Of a stretch of 64,000 nucleotides of DNA, positions 11,800 to 23,430 are shown in pieces. The position numbers were made by a program, and so were the translations under genes. The notes beneath the pieces are model-generated. The model did no database searches, was not told where the DNA came from, and was given only the letters and a program-made list of their open reading frames with translations. How positions within the stretch are numbered: the stretch's first letter is position 1; each line of letters opens with the position of its first letter. Origin of the DNA: Paratinospora sagittata (lineage: Eukaryota > Streptophyta > Magnoliopsida > Ranunculales > Menispermaceae); NCBI GenBank assembly GCA_035771175.1, contig CM069600.1, positions 6,099,729 to 6,163,728 on the forward strand, written 5' to 3'.

Positions 11800-12390
11800 T
11801 TTTTTGGTAACAGTTAGATTCTTTATCATTAGAAAACTCAATATTGTAACAGTGTTTTTCACTATAATCCTTAAAAAATAGGATAAAAGACCCCGGTAGG
11901 GCCTTGAAGGTGAGTGCATCGGCGAGGGGCACATGGGATCCAAACCTAGACCATATAACCCATGCCATGGTCCAGCTCAAAGAGAAAGAGAGAGAGAGAG
12001 AGAGAGAGGTGGATTTTTTATCATTAGAAAACTCAATATTGGAACAATGTTTTCCACTATAATCCTTAAAAAATAGGATAAAAGTCCCCAGTAGGGCCTT
12101 GAAGGCGAGTGCATCGGTGAGGGGCACATGGGATCCAAACCTAGACCATATAACCCATGCCATGGCCCAGCTCAAAGAGAGAGAGAGAGAGAGAGGTGGA
12201 TTTTTTATCATTAGAAAACTCAATATTGGAACAATGTTTTCCACTATAATCCTTAAAAAATAGGATAAAAGTCCCCAGTAGGGCCTTGAAGGCGAGTGCA
12301 TCGGTGAGGGGCACATGGGATCCAAACCTAGACCATATAACCCATGCCATGGCCCAGCTCTTAGAGAGACAGAGAGAGATTTTGGAAGTG
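11800..12390. repeat. Three tandem copies of a ~190-bp unit with GA-rich linkers
   Basis: The landmark ACATGGGATCC recurs at 11931, 12126 and 12313 (spacings 195 and 187 bp). Each unit holds a TTATCATTAGAAAACTCAAT segment and a CCATATAACCCATGCCATGG segment, and is joined by an (AG)n tract of varying length. Copies 2 and 3 are closest to each other. Open frames across it arise from the repeat itself. Confidence 0.85.
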
Positions 12391-12449
12391 GTAGTTACTT
12401 GCGAGCCACGTGGATTTAGGCTCACCCTTCTTTCCATATCATTTTTCAG

Positions 12450-12570
12450 ACGTGGTCACTAAGACTCAGCCACTTGAGACAGAGGCACTAGGCAACTTTT
12501 ATTACGACTATCAGGGTGAAGAGGAGCCAGTTGTCGTTGCCGACTACGTCGATCTACCTCCTGGGGAGTA
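12450..12570 (+). pseudogene. Orphan terminal exon-like open segment, unknown product
   Basis: After a pyrimidine-rich acceptor-like sequence (TTTTTCAG at 12442-12449) an open frame of about 40 codons contains NFYYDYQGEEEPVVVADY and VDLPPGE, then stops at TAG (12568-12570). An acidic, non-repetitive C-terminus behind a good acceptor looks like a real last exon, but no upstream exon was found. I do not recognise the family. It may be a captured or relict gene end. Confidence 0.25.
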
Positions 12571-13039
12571 GCGCATAGCAATTTGACTTTCCTTTTTTGG
12601 GTATAGATTATAAATACCTTTCGATTCTTTTTGTAACTATGGTATCGTGATATTAGCTTTTTTCCTTGCCACCATAGGACCATAACAGAGAGACTACCCC
12701 ACTTATTAAGATATGGTACAAATAGTCTAAATATTTAAAAGAAATTAATTTGAATGTTGGGTAAAATATGAATTTAAATGTACAATAAATGTAGCACAAG
12801 TTTGTGGAAAATCAAATGGGAAGGAACTATCAGTGAAAAGAATCTTAAAAATGGAATGAAGAAGTTCAAATTGAAATAATAAAATTCAGCAATAAACTAG
12901 GGATGAGAACAAATCTTCAAAATGACACAGATAAAAGGAAGGAGATTAAGCAAAAAGGTAACGCTAAATTAATACATGTGATAATCTACATACTAGATTG
13001 AGTCAAATGGCTAGCATTGACATGAATCACTAGGCTCTT
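12571..13039. other. Intergenic, AT-rich
   Basis: No gene or repeat structure seen beyond A/T tracts. The first ~150 bp could be the 3' UTR of the orphan exon. Confidence 0.4.
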
Positions 13040-13856
13040 GTAAGGATGGCTAGCAGAGCAGGTTGCTCCATCGGTTCTTGGTCCATGAACTTGGGTTGCC
13101 TTTACGAGGCAATCCGCTAAGGGCTAGTAGTGGCGAAGGTCTCTAAAAGGTTAGATGGGTGGAAAAAAGGCTTCCTTTCTAGGGGAGGTATACTTGCATT
13201 GATCAGATCAGTCCTTTCGATTAAAACCCCGCATATTTTTCTTTCTTTGTTTAGACTGCCAAGGATTGTGACTAGAGATTTGGAAAAGAAACTTTGGTCC
13301 TTTTTTAATGGAAGGGTATTGAAGTGGCTGCAGTCATCATCTCATTATTGGAAGATGGTGTCGAGGACCGAAAGCAAAAGGAGTGAAGATTGAGTATTGG
13401 CAATTTCTTGTCATGGAACAAGGCTCTACTAGTGGCAAAGTGGCTGTGAAGATGGCCTAGAGAGCATTCTTCCTCGTGAGCTCAGGTTGTCAGCAACAAA
13501 CATGGTCTCTTAGGGTTAGGCAGGGATGCCAACGTTACCTCTAGATCTATATTTGGAAATTCATCTTCTCGATTCTTCCCCTTTTTAATTTGGATGTGGT
13601 TCCTAAAGTCAGAAAAGGAGTTCATTCGATTTTGGAAGGATATATGGTGTGACACTTCTAGTTTGAGATTGTTCACAATCATCATAGGTCACCCTATCTC
13701 TTTTTTCTTAGCCTTAGATATTGTTGGATCCTCTTCAAGCCCCTCTTGAAATTTTCGCTTCCCTCTCTAGGGAAGAATGTGGAATTGGTGCCTTCCTTTC
13801 CATATTGAAAGTGACAAATAAATATTTTTAGTTAAAAAAAAAAAAAAAAAAAAAGA
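13040..13856 (+). mobile_element. 5'-truncated L1 LINE, ORF2 C-terminal region, poly(A) tail
   Basis: Translation gives LGLPLRGNPLRA (about 13091-13125), then after a frame break VAKVSKRLDGWKKGFLSRGG and LALIRSVLS..FLSLFRLP, the segment between reverse transcriptase and zf-RVT in plant L1 ORF2, followed by a WNKALLVAKWL-type stretch. Frameshifts and stops abound. A 21-nt poly(A) tail at 13834-13854 marks the 3' end. The 5' end is approximate and no target duplication was identified. Confidence 0.75.
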
Positions 13857-14190
13857 GAGATGGAAGAAAGATAGGAAATCTTATTTAAATGAAAATTGTA
13901 AAAAAAAAATCTTGTAAGTTGAGTTTTAGGAATAACTTGAGATAGGAAAGTTGAACTTCGATTCCATGGAATCCTCGTTATTCCTTTCAAAGTGAAGATT
14001 TAGATTTTGAAATAAAATGGTCACTTCCATTTTTGTTAAAATTTTCACTCTTATTTGAAGAAAGCTAATATTGTTATCAAGAAAAGCAGTTCAATCAATA
14101 ATTATTTTATTTTATTTTTTATGTAGAGTTTAGTTCAATTCTACTCTTAAAGATCGTAGTTATAAGTAAGTCCAGGCTAGAATAGCCTAT
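13857..14190. other. Intergenic, AT-rich
   Basis: No gene or recognisable element. Confidence 0.4.
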
Positions 14191-14194
14191 TCAC

Positions 14195-14315
14195 TTTTTT
14201 TTTTTTGGTCTTTGACGCCTTAGTATTCCTGTTAAATCCCTTTGCGTGGGTGAGACTATTCTGGAGTCGGGAACGGTACGCGGCATTGGGCAGTCCCTCC
14301 CTAAAGTTGGTGCAT
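14195..14315 (-). mobile_element. SINE-like fragment (minus), same family as 30239-30440
   Basis: A poly(T) run (tail of a minus-strand copy) is followed by GGTCTTTGACGCC, GGGTGAGACTATTCTGGAGTCG and GGGCAGTCCCTCCC, matching the tail halves of the repeats at 30239-30440, 46153-46345, 19455-19690 and 36430-36607. The head with the Pol III boxes is missing. Confidence 0.5.
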
Positions 14316-14381
14316 AGAATCATTTTGTTTGGCTCTTACCTACACTTTTTTTTTATATATAAATATTAATTTTTTGTTATT

Positions 14382-16262
14382 TTTAAACTGGCTCGTTTTT
14401 TGTTGAGTGTTTGTAAACTACTTTTAATCTAAAAGTAGTAGTTTTTCAATTGTTTTACAACATCTACTTTTGAACCAAATTACGGTAAAAAAAGTAATTT
14501 ATCTATTTTAGAGAAGTTGATTGAGACCAACTAGGGATATAACGCTCTTCGATCTAACCCGAACTAGTTCGGGTTTGGTTGGGTTGGTCATTCAGATTAA
14601 GATTGCTTGATTTTTTTTCAAGAAGATGGCTTGAAAAAAAAAAAAAAAAAAAAAAACCTTCTTGTTTTTTGTTGAAGCAATGAAGAAGAAAAAGCAAAAC
14701 GAAGAATGGAAGAAGAAAAAGTAATGAAGAAGAAGAAGAAGAACAATAAGAACCTTAGGTTTGGTTCGGAGTGGGTTGAGTTGGATTCCAAATGTTGACA
14801 CCCATGACCTAACTGGATTCAGATTTTTGAATTCAATTCAACCCAAACACCTATATCAATCCAACCCAACTCAACCCATCAGTTTATGTTCGATTCGGTT
14901 GAGTTGGTTGGTTCAGTCGGGTTGACTTACACCCTTAAAGACCAACTATTTTGAAAAGTACTAGACGGGCAGACATGTAAAGTACTTTGTCAATTGTTTC
15001 ATAAACCCTTTTGCAATTACAATGGCTATGATGGTGATACTTCCATTTAGCATATATTAAAAACATGTGTTCTTACGTTTAGTGATGATGGTCACAATGC
15101 AAAACTGATCTGTTCAATTTGTTTGTTTGATTTGAGAATATAGTTAATGTGAACATGGTTGTGGTCCTTGCATTGCCCACGTGCTCTTCATTGTGCTCTA
15201 AATAATAATAAATAAAAAAAGGATGTGAGGTGAAAAATAATAATAAATAATAAATAAATAATCTTTTCCTATTATATGTTAAGAATCTTTTCCTATTATA
15301 TTTTAAATTGGCTCGTTTTTGGTTGAACGATTATGAACTACTTTTGATTCGAAAGTAGTAGTTTTTCAGTTGTTTTACAACATCTACTTTCGAACCAAAT
15401 TACGATAAAAAAGTAATTTATCTTTTTTAGAGAAGCTGATTAAGACCAATTAGGGGTCTAAACGGGTTGGAGCTAAAATTCAACTCAACCTAAACAGTTG
15501 AGGCTAGAAAAAATAGAATCCAACCCGAATCAAACTAGCTCTTCAATACAACCCAAATTAATTCGGGTTTGGTTAGGTTGGTCATTCAGCTTGAGATTCC
15601 TTGATTTTTTTTTTTTTTTTTTCAAGAAAATGGCTTGAAAAAGAAATTAAAAAAAAAAAAAAAGCCTTATTGTTCTTTGTTGAAGCAATAAAGAAGAAGA
15701 AGCAAAATGAAGAATGGAAGAAGAAACAATAACCAAGAACAACAACAACAACCTTAGATTCGGTTTAGATTGGGTTGGATTGGGTTCTAAGGAATGTCAA
15801 CTCATAATCCAACCCGAACAATTCGATTTAGATTGGATTGGGTTGGGTTCTAAGGATGTCAACTCATGATCTAACCTGAACAATTCGAGTTTGGGTTTTT
15901 GACTTAATTCAACACAAATACTTAGATCAACCCAATCCAATTCATTAGATTATGTTCAATTCGGTCGGGGTTGTTGGTTCGGTGGAGGTGGTGGCTTACC
16001 CGAGACCAACTATTTTGAAAAGTACTAGACAGGCAGACAAGCAACAATGGCTATAAAGGTAATTCTTCCATTTAGCATTTATTAAAAACATGTGTTCTTA
16101 CGTTTAGTGATAATGGTTACAATGAAAACTGATCTGTTCAAATGTTTGTTTGATTTGAGAGTATAAGTTAATGTGAGCATGGTTGCGGTCCTTGCATGGC
16201 CCAAGTGCTCTCTAAATAATAAATAAATAATAATTTAAAAAAAAAGGATGTTGGGTGAAAGA
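14382..16262. repeat. Direct tandem duplication of ~0.92 kb
   Basis: 14382-15302 and 15303-16262 align in order: GGCTCGTTTTT..TGTTTTACAACATCTACTTT, then an A/T-rich MITE-like core with AACCCGAAC motifs, then TATTTTGAAAAGTACTAGAC..GGCAGACA, then AAAACATGTGTTCTTACGTTTAGTGAT. Copies differ by many substitutions and indels, so the event is old. No coding capacity. Confidence 0.8.
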
Positions 16263-17124
16263 ACATATTTGTGATAATGACATGATAGTTTATAAATTTA
16301 AGTTAGTTGGTTTATTGCTTATGTTTGTCTTATTAAAGAAAATCAGGGAGGATGATATTACCATTCGACAATCATTTATAAAAGGTAAATTAAGATTATT
16401 AATTAATGAGGTTTAAATTATTAAAAATTTGGATGTTGACTGTCATAAATTTTTCTGATGAAGTGGGAAAGGGATAGCCTTTTTTTTTTTTTTTTACTTA
16501 GATTGTTTCCATTTATTCATAAAAAAAAATTGATGAAAATCTTGTAACTCATTAAAGGCGCAATTACAAAGAGAATACTTAGATTTATTTATTTATTTTT
16601 ATTTTTATTTTTTTCTCTAAGCACTCCGGCCAAAGCCTCGGGAAAATCATGCCCAACAAAACCTGTGCAACAGTGCAAGTGCAACCGACCATTTATTACT
16701 AGACACAAAGATAGAGACAAAATGACAACTTGCACAATATCATTTATTTCTGTAGAAAAAATCAAATCAAATCAAATAAATAAATTACCCCCCTAAGAAA
16801 TTTCAAACAAGAATAATAATAATATAATAACAAAAAAAAAATTCTATACACACAAATCGAAACGCAATTTCCCACAAAAAGCCAACCAAACCAAGCCCAT
16901 TTAACATGCACAAAACCAATTTTAATGTTACTTTAGCTCTCAAAATATACATTTAAAATATACATCATTTTTATATATTATTAAATTATTTTAAATTATA
17001 TATTATTATATAATTTAAAATAATTTAATAATATTTTAATGATGATTTATAATATAGATGTATGTTTTGAATGTGACTGAAAAGAGGGCATTTTCATCCT
17101 TTAAAAAAAAAAAAAATTTAAAAA
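16263..17124. other. AT-rich downstream flank of CYP710A
   Basis: The part next to 17124 should hold the CYP710A 3' UTR. The remainder is A/T-rich with no gene seen. Confidence 0.4.
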
Positions 17125-18651
17125 TCAAATTCTCCTCGAGATATACACGAGGCAATCGTCCTTAGGACAAATGGTGGGGACGTAAGCGATGTCATCACAG
17201 CCGTCAGATCTACACCGTTTGAAATCAATCAAAGACGTGAAAATCGCGATAAATAGCACGAGATGATTCAGCGCGTACCTTTGACCGACGCACTGGTGGG
17301 GCCCAGCTCCGAACGCCAAGAAATTCCTCTTGTACAAAACCTCTTCTTGCCTCTGCTCCGAAAACCGGTCCGGGTCGAACCGGTCCGGTTCAGTAAACCC
17401 TTGGAATGATGACTCAAACACCGACGGAAACACTATAGTCCCTTTTGGGATTATATAGTTTTCCGTCAACCAGAAGTTTTCTCCGGCGATGTGCGGCACC
17501 AGAGTCGCCGGAGCTCGGTACCGGATAATCTCTCGCGCTACTGCTTCCGTGTACTTCATCGCTCTCAGTTGCTCCAGCGAGATCGGCTGGCCGGATTCCG
17601 GCGACCAGATTCTCGAAACTTCCGATCGGACCTTCGCGAGTACGTCCTGGTGTAGATCTAGAAGCGTTATCGCCCATAGAAGCGACGAAGTCGATGCGTC
17701 TTGTGCAGCGAAGAGGAAATCGAAGATGTAGCCGCCGATCTCGGCGTCGGAGGAGTGCGCCGGCGGTGGTTTCCGATCATCTCCGGCGGTGGTGATTTCG
17801 GATTCGGATTCCTTAAGTGTTTCTTGCATCCAGAAATCGATTAAACATGAAGGTTCTTCTTCGCCGGACTTCATCTTGGATTTGCTCGCGGCGGCGCATG
17901 CAGCGAGGGTTTCGATCAATCTATCGACGCTCAATCTCGCTTTCCGGAACGCGAATCCAGGCAGATCGATCGGGAGTTTCATCAGTCCGACATTGAAATT
18001 GTTGTAATCGACGTTGAAATCTTCGCGAACTTTATCGTTCATGTACGGTCCGACGAAAACCGTCTGAGAAGTGTCGAGATTCATTTCGCGGCCGAGGAAC
18101 CGCAGTGCCAATGGCTCCGACGGATTCTCCGAGCAAATCCTCTCCCATTTCCTTAAGTGTTTCACGATAATACTTTGCTGAATCTCCATGTACGTTGATA
18201 GCGCTTTCGGAGTGAAGTTCGGAGCGATTCGCCGGCGAAGATCTTTGTGTTCTTGGCCGTTCATGTAAATCATGTTGTGTTCACCGAAGAGCTTTTTTCC
18301 GAACGGATGACCGATCAGGTGAAATGCGTCTGGTCTAACGTTAGCGAAAACCTTGTGAGAGAGCTCGGTGTCGCGGATGAAGAGAATGAATCTACCGATG
18401 ATGTAGTTTGCGGAGATGCCGAGAGATGATGATTTAGCTGCGAGAGCTTGATCTTGCCAGAATTTGGTGGGATTTCGCACTAGACTGATGACATTGCCAA
18501 CGAACGGAAGGACTAGAACAGGTCCTGGAACGGATCGTTTCTTCTTCAAGTAAGTGATTTGTTCTAAGAAGAGAAGGAATGCGAAGAAGGAGAAGATGTA
18601 ATACGGAGCTGATGATCCTGATGTTAATCTGCTCCATATCGACGAATCCAT
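17125..18651 (-). CDS. CYP710A: CYP710A cytochrome P450, sterol C-22 desaturase
   Basis: An uninterrupted 508-aa protein, intronless like other known CYP710A genes. An N-terminal ER anchor (about 16-33) precedes the proline-rich hinge [10 protein letters not shown] (41-50). I-helix FAAQDASTS at 314-322, ExxR E374-R377, PERF-like PDRFDPDRF 422-430 and heme loop [10 protein letters not shown] 447-456 with Cys454 as the axial thiolate are all intact. Family-typical stretches such as [20 protein letters not shown] and [10 protein letters not shown] identify CYP710A. By family knowledge it inserts the C-22 double bond in phytosterols, for example beta-sitosterol to stigmasterol, in the ER membrane using NADPH-P450 reductase. 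Its GC content is above the flanks. It lies 330 bp from the edge of the segmental duplication and is not itself duplicated in this window. Confidence 0.95.
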   Translation of the reverse strand: MDSSIWSRLTSGSSAPYYIFSFFAFLLFLEQITYLKKKRSVPGPVLVLPFVGNVISLVRNPTKFWQDQALAAKSSSLGISANYIIGRFILFIRDTELSHKVFANVRPDAFHLIGHPFGKKLFGEHNMIYMNGQEHKDLRRRIAPNFTPKALSTYMEIQQSIIVKHLRKWERICSENPSEPLALRFLGREMNLDTSQTVFVGPYMNDKVREDFNVDYNNFNVGLMKLPIDLPGFAFRKARLSVDRLIETLAACAAASKSKMKSGEEEPSCLIDFWMQETLKESESEITTAGDDRKPPPAHSSDAEIGGYIFDFLFAAQDASTSSLLWAITLLDLHQDVLAKVRSEVSRIWSPESGQPISLEQLRAMKYTEAVAREIIRYRAPATLVPHIAGENFWLTENYIIPKGTIVFPSVFESSFQGFTEPDRFDPDRFSEQRQEEVLYKRNFLAFGAGPHQCVGQRYALNHLVLFIAIFTSLIDFKRCRSDGCDDIAYVPTICPKDDCLVYISRRI

Positions 18652-18680
18652 CTTCTTCTTCTTCTTCTTTAAATTCCTCG
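18652..18680. repeat. CTT/GAA microsatellite in CYP710A 5' UTR
   Basis: About seven CTT units directly before the start codon (GAA repeats on the coding strand), common in plant 5' leaders. Confidence 0.8.
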
Positions 18681-18799
18681 CGATTCTTTCTCTGAAGATT
18701 TCTGTAATCTGAAACTCGAAATTTTGTTTTTTGTGGTGAATATGTGAAGAATCTGATCTGTTCGCAGCTTTGGAAGTGGATTAGCTGAAGAAGAACAAA

Positions 18800-18865
18800 A
18801 AGAAGGATTATATTATATTTATCTATTTGTTTTTTTTATTTTATTTATTATATATATACAAATAT
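18800..18865 (-). promoter_or_regulatory. Candidate CYP710A core promoter (TATA-rich)
   Basis: Two TATA-like stretches on the minus strand (18806-18824 and 18846-18862), about 150-215 bp before the start codon. The AT-rich context makes the exact box uncertain. Confidence 0.3.
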
Positions 18866-19454
18866 ATTTTCAACTCAACTCTGTTAATAAGCCAAGCCTA
18901 TTTGCAAAAGCATTTTTTTTTTATTTAAGTAGAAACAACGTTGCCTTTAAGCCTCGTCTCGTTTCCTGATGGTTATCAGCAACTCACTAATCCTTACACC
19001 ATAAAAGCACAGCTGTGTTTAATAATTTATTAATCTTTACACATATTTATTAATTTTTCTGCTTGTTAAGATTCAAACTCGTGACCTCTATCTTCTTCAA
19101 CCATGAAACAACTATTGTGTCAACTGCTTATTGACGCAAAAGCATTTTTTAAAGAAGCGATTTTAAAGAAAGTGTTTTGAAAAAAATTAGTATTACCCAA
19201 CTTCACCTAAAAACAAAAAAAAAAAAATTTATCATCCCGCACTTTGACTAAAACTAAATGTTGTCAACTAGAAAAGCTTTACCAAAAGTGTATATTTATA
19301 GTGCTCATTATTATATTTATATATTATTGAATTGTTCTGAATCGTATATCATATTCATATGATTTAAGATAATTTAATAATTAATTAATTATTTCTCTTT
19401 AGCATTTTTTTTTTTTTTTGCATGTCTTCCTCTTTCTCTCTGCCTGTGGTATCT

Positions 19455-19690
19455 AAAGGTCTTATTATTATTTTTTTAGTCTTTGATGTTTTCGGTATCT
19501 TTATTAACTTTTTTGAAAAAGATAGACTAGAGTTGAAAACGGTATATGACATTAGACAGTCCTTCTCAAGAGTGGGTATATAGACAGAGTTGAAAATAGT
19601 ATATGACATTAGACAGTTCTTCTCGAAAATGGGTATATAGACATAGACACGAATTCAAAATCAAGACTTTATTACTCAACTATAGCCTAT
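19455..19690 (-). mobile_element. SINE-like repeat (minus), copy A
   Basis: A T-rich tail at the left, then the CTTTGATG..GAGTTGAAAACGGTATATGACATTAGACAGTCC tail and head of the family seen at 30239-30440. On the minus strand a B-box-like GATTTTGAATTCG lies near the right end. An internal ~65-bp segment (ATTAGACAGT..GGGTATATAGACA) is doubled here but not in copy B. Confidence 0.4.
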
Positions 19691-19756
19691 AACTCATTTT
19701 ACAACGGATGAAACTACTAACTTTAGTTTTATATATTATTATTATTATTGCTAGAG

Positions 19757-19855
19757 TACTGACTTGGGGCCATGGCCAGCTAGGCGAACGAGGACGTTGT
19801 ACGTGCGACGCTAACAGTTCGATGCAGACGAGATTGCACGCAACTGCGGTATCAA
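19757..19855 (+). other. GC-rich ~100-bp island with Pol III box-like motifs (copy A)
   Basis: A sharply GC-rich block in AT-rich DNA, identical over its core to 36664-36772 in copy B. TAGGCGAACGAGG resembles an A box and, about 35 bp on, CAGTTCGATGC fits a B box (GTTCGATGC). It could be a SINE head or an unannotated small RNA gene. No cloverleaf is evident, so it is not called a tRNA. Confidence 0.35.
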
Positions 19856-20107
19856 ACTTTGTTACCACTTCTTATTTCTTCTATGTAAGCTTTCTCAGTT
19901 CGTTGACTGAAAATGTGGGGATGATAGTGTGAACCCGGGAGAATGATCATTTTAAAATCAAGGTAGTTTAAAAGAGTGACACGCAAGTATGTTAAGAATT
20001 TGATAATAGTTGAAATAAATATATATATATATATATATACATATATAAATCTGAACCCAAAAAAAAAAATTCAATAAAACTTGAGTTTGACTTGCATATA
20101 TTTCAAT

Positions 20108-20200
20108 ACTATAAGCCGTCACTATAGAACATATATAAATCTGAACCAAAATATATATATTTCAATGATTTATATATGATCTATAATGACGGCTTATAGT
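20108..20200. repeat. 93-bp foldback (inverted repeat), copy A
   Basis: Arms of about 34 bp: ACTATAAGCCGTCA..ATATATAAATC and its near-perfect reverse complement ending TGACGGCTTATAGT, separated by about 25 bp. MITE- or hairpin-like. Also present at 37055-37147, where the arm has one better-paired base. Confidence 0.7.
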
Positions 20201-22540
20201 GGAAATGGGGTCATAAGTCGGCTATGTATGTATTTTATTTTCTTTTTCTTTTTCTTTTTTTTTAATTATTTTTTTTTATTCTCTCTCCTTCTTTCTGATG
20301 GTTTCATTTGTTGACTAATAAATAGTTTACAAGTCATCAAACTCAAGTATTATCTTCTTTTTTGGGTATTTTTTATTTTAAATACAAAATAACTATTTTT
20401 TAATTGGGTCATTAATCTATCATTGCATTGCCAAAATTGAATGATTTCATGTTGTTTTCTTTAAAAATGTTTCTAAATTACATCATGAGATCTATACTTT
20501 TAATTTTAATTTTTTTTTAAAGTATAGATTATTAATTATGATAAATATTGATTATGGTAGATGGTTGATTTATATTTTGACTCTAGAGTATTCATTTTAA
20601 ATATGAAATAATTAGTCTAAATTTAATTTTATCTAGAATGATGTGTTCAAGCCTTAAAGATTATGTGTTAAAAAGTACTCCGCTCCAAAGCTATAGCTAA
20701 TAGACAGAGGTCCGTCTATCATAGCATATCAAGTTGTTATAAATATTTTTTTCAAAGAGTCCACCTCCATTAATCTCTTGGAACACGATTATAAACATCT
20801 AAGGACGTCATTATATAAGTGGGGAGACTCAAACTCAGCATTTATTCTATAGTAAAATTTTATGTCCCTCAATTTCACCACTCGCCCAACCTAATGTTGA
20901 GTATAAATGTATTTTCTATTAAACATCTAATAAAACACAATTTTTATTTTTTTACATGTCGTGTATATAAGACTATTTTTCTCAACCAAAAATGTTAGTA
21001 ACGATTTAAGATTTCAGATGTAAATTGTAAAACCACATGCAAATAGTTTCGTATGATTATCATATAAATCTTTTGAAGAATGCTAAAATGATCATAATAT
21101 AAAACGAAAAACATACCCACTCTTATGGAGCAATACATAACAATATCATATTATCAGAGAAAAGAAAAAAGTAACACATGTTACTTATCATATACCATAT
21201 TAGCATGAATATGATTTTGGGTAAAATTTTTAGGTTGTAAAGAGAATTCTAAATTCTTTTTGACATAAATTATCTACCACTATGCTGAATAAAAAAAAAA
21301 GAAAAAAAGAAAAGAAAAAGAAGGGTTAATTAATTGTGCATTTGTCAAGTCAAACTCACTAGGGTATAGTCAAACTAAGGAGAGGGAACAATGGAGTTTC
21401 ACTTGTATAAGAAAGTCAAACTTCATAGGTTGAAGGAAAAGCCCTTAGAGAAGGAATAAAGCTTTGGAGTTTCCATTTATAAGCTTCATCCAAGTTGTTG
21501 TTTTTGTTTTGTTCTTGTCTACTTAATTGTCAAAGAAAAAAAAAACACAAAGTCAAGGTCTTCAAAATTGAAACTCCGTTGACTTTCTTTGTATCAATTT
21601 TTATATTTCTCAATTTTATTATTTAAAAAATATATATTTAACAATTCGAAAGATTTACTAATGATAATATCTTTCTATTTTCATCGAGGAGAATTAATTT
21701 CGTTCAAAGGAAAAAGGACACATTCAGAGTGCCCAAAAAATTGATAATAAAAAAAATGATAGGTAAAAGATAAATTTATTCTTTACATATTACATATTTA
21801 TACTAGAAACTAATAACTAAAAAGTGATAGGACATATTTGTTTGTATAGATTTTTCATTAATTCTTCTTTCCAAAGCCTTTTAATCACTAAAATCAATAG
21901 TTGGAGAACAAATTATGATCATTTAAAATTAAAGGGTCATTTATTTAACTGATTGACTAATCAGTTAATTAATTACCAATGATCAACTTATTGACCAACA
22001 ATCAACTATTCATATATTCAGTTAAGTTAGTAATATATAACTTAAAAAGACCATAATTTTTTCGTTTTGAATATAAGTGATTCAAATAGTCATTATATTC
22101 AGGTAAAGTAAATGACTTATAAATTTCTAATAGTCATTATTTTTATTTTTATTTTTTATTTAAACTGTGATTTGAGCGATTCAAAAGAAATTAAAAAGAG
22201 AAAAAAAAAAAAGATATAAGAAACCAAACACCTCCGATTACTTTTTGATCATTAATTGTTGATCCAATGGCTAATAAATACTAAACAACTTCTTAAAAGA
22301 TAAATTTATCTTTTTTATTCGAAAATATATACTCAAGACTCATTTTCTAATTTATAAAAAAAAGCTCGACCTTTATCTTAAATTCAAGAAGTTTTGAGAC
22401 CAAAACTTATTAATCTTAAATAAATTAAAAATTAAAAACATAAATGATGATTGAATTGATAATTATTGGAAAGACCCCCCACATTATTTAAAAAAAAAAC
22501 TAATGATTTATTTATTTATTTGATGTGTAAATTAACACTA
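20201..22540. other. AT-rich intergenic block, copy A
   Basis: Non-coding. Poly(T)/poly(A) tracts and short inverted TTAATTAA-type segments only. It matches 37148-39478 closely, with small indels. Confidence 0.5.
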
Positions 22541-22544
22541 AAGT

Positions 22545-22720
22545 GGTGTTAACTAAGTGATTGAGTAGAGGAGCAAGTAACCGAGAGATTATGAGTTTAA
22601 GACTCATCTACTCGTACCCTCTTCGGGGTACGAGCCCAAACGAAAAAAAATTTCAGAATTTTAAAAGGTGTCGGGCTAGAGGTTTGCACCCTGGGATTAG
22701 TTATGTTTCAAATAAAAAAA
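22545..22720 (+). mobile_element. SINE-like repeat, copy A
   Basis: TAACTAAGTGATTGAGTAG resembles a tRNA-derived A box and GAGTTTAAGACTC a weak B box about 35 bp later, followed by CTCTTCGGGGTACGAGCCC and an A-rich tail. The counterpart is at 39480-39660. Confidence 0.4.
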
Positions 22721-22891
22721 AAAAGTGTACATCAACTATATATAATTTATGTTCAGCCGAATCATACGAAATCCATTGTTTAATTGCGTAAAAATGATTT
22801 TTTATTAATTGTTCCTTGATTGATTGGAACTATAAAACCAATATTTCTAGCCTTGCATTCACATAATACATATATAATGATATCATAATTT

Positions 22892-23430
22892 TAGGGGTGG
22901 TAATATAGGTCACGACATGATAACACAACTTGAAACCGACGTGAAATAAACGAGTTTGGGTTTTGCATAAATAGGTGTTGGTCAAAATAGGTTAAACTTA
23001 ATTAGATACGATTAAATTTCAGGTCAAAATCATGTAGCTAAACCCGAAATTGACCCGTTTAACACGATTATATTTTATGTTGAGACTTATGTTATGCGTG
23101 AAGACTTTTTAATATTTTATGTCATGTGTTAAGACTTTAACTTTATAATATTTTATTTGGTATTTATTATAGAGTTGTATAATTATGATTTTGAATTTAT
23201 GATTTATATGTTAATTTAGAATTTATATATGATAAATATGTTAGAATGAACTTGTTTAAGCTTTAAAGGTTATAAACAAGGTAACTTGTTTAACCCGTTT
23301 ATTAAACGTGTCAGGAGTTTACATATAATGACATTATTTAACTGTGTCGTGTTTGAATTTACAATATATTTTATTATACACGATTACAACACGACCAATT
23401 ACGACACGACAATACGAATTGCCACCCCTA
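22892..23430. mobile_element. hAT-like MITE (539 bp), copy A
   Basis: Ends TAGGGGTGGTAAT and ATTGCCACCCCTA, with perfect 8-bp duplications CATAATTT at 22884-22891 and 23431-23438. No transposase. The same insertion is at 39833-40372, so it predates the duplication. Confidence 0.85.

Noticed and set aside
11777..12437. Open frames up to 182 codons on the minus strand
   Set aside because: They translate the 190-bp tandem repeat and (AG)n linkers, giving repeated Ser-Leu runs; not a gene.
17414..18637. Several open frames overlapping CYP710A
   Set aside because: They are other-frame shadows of the GC-richer P450 coding sequence.
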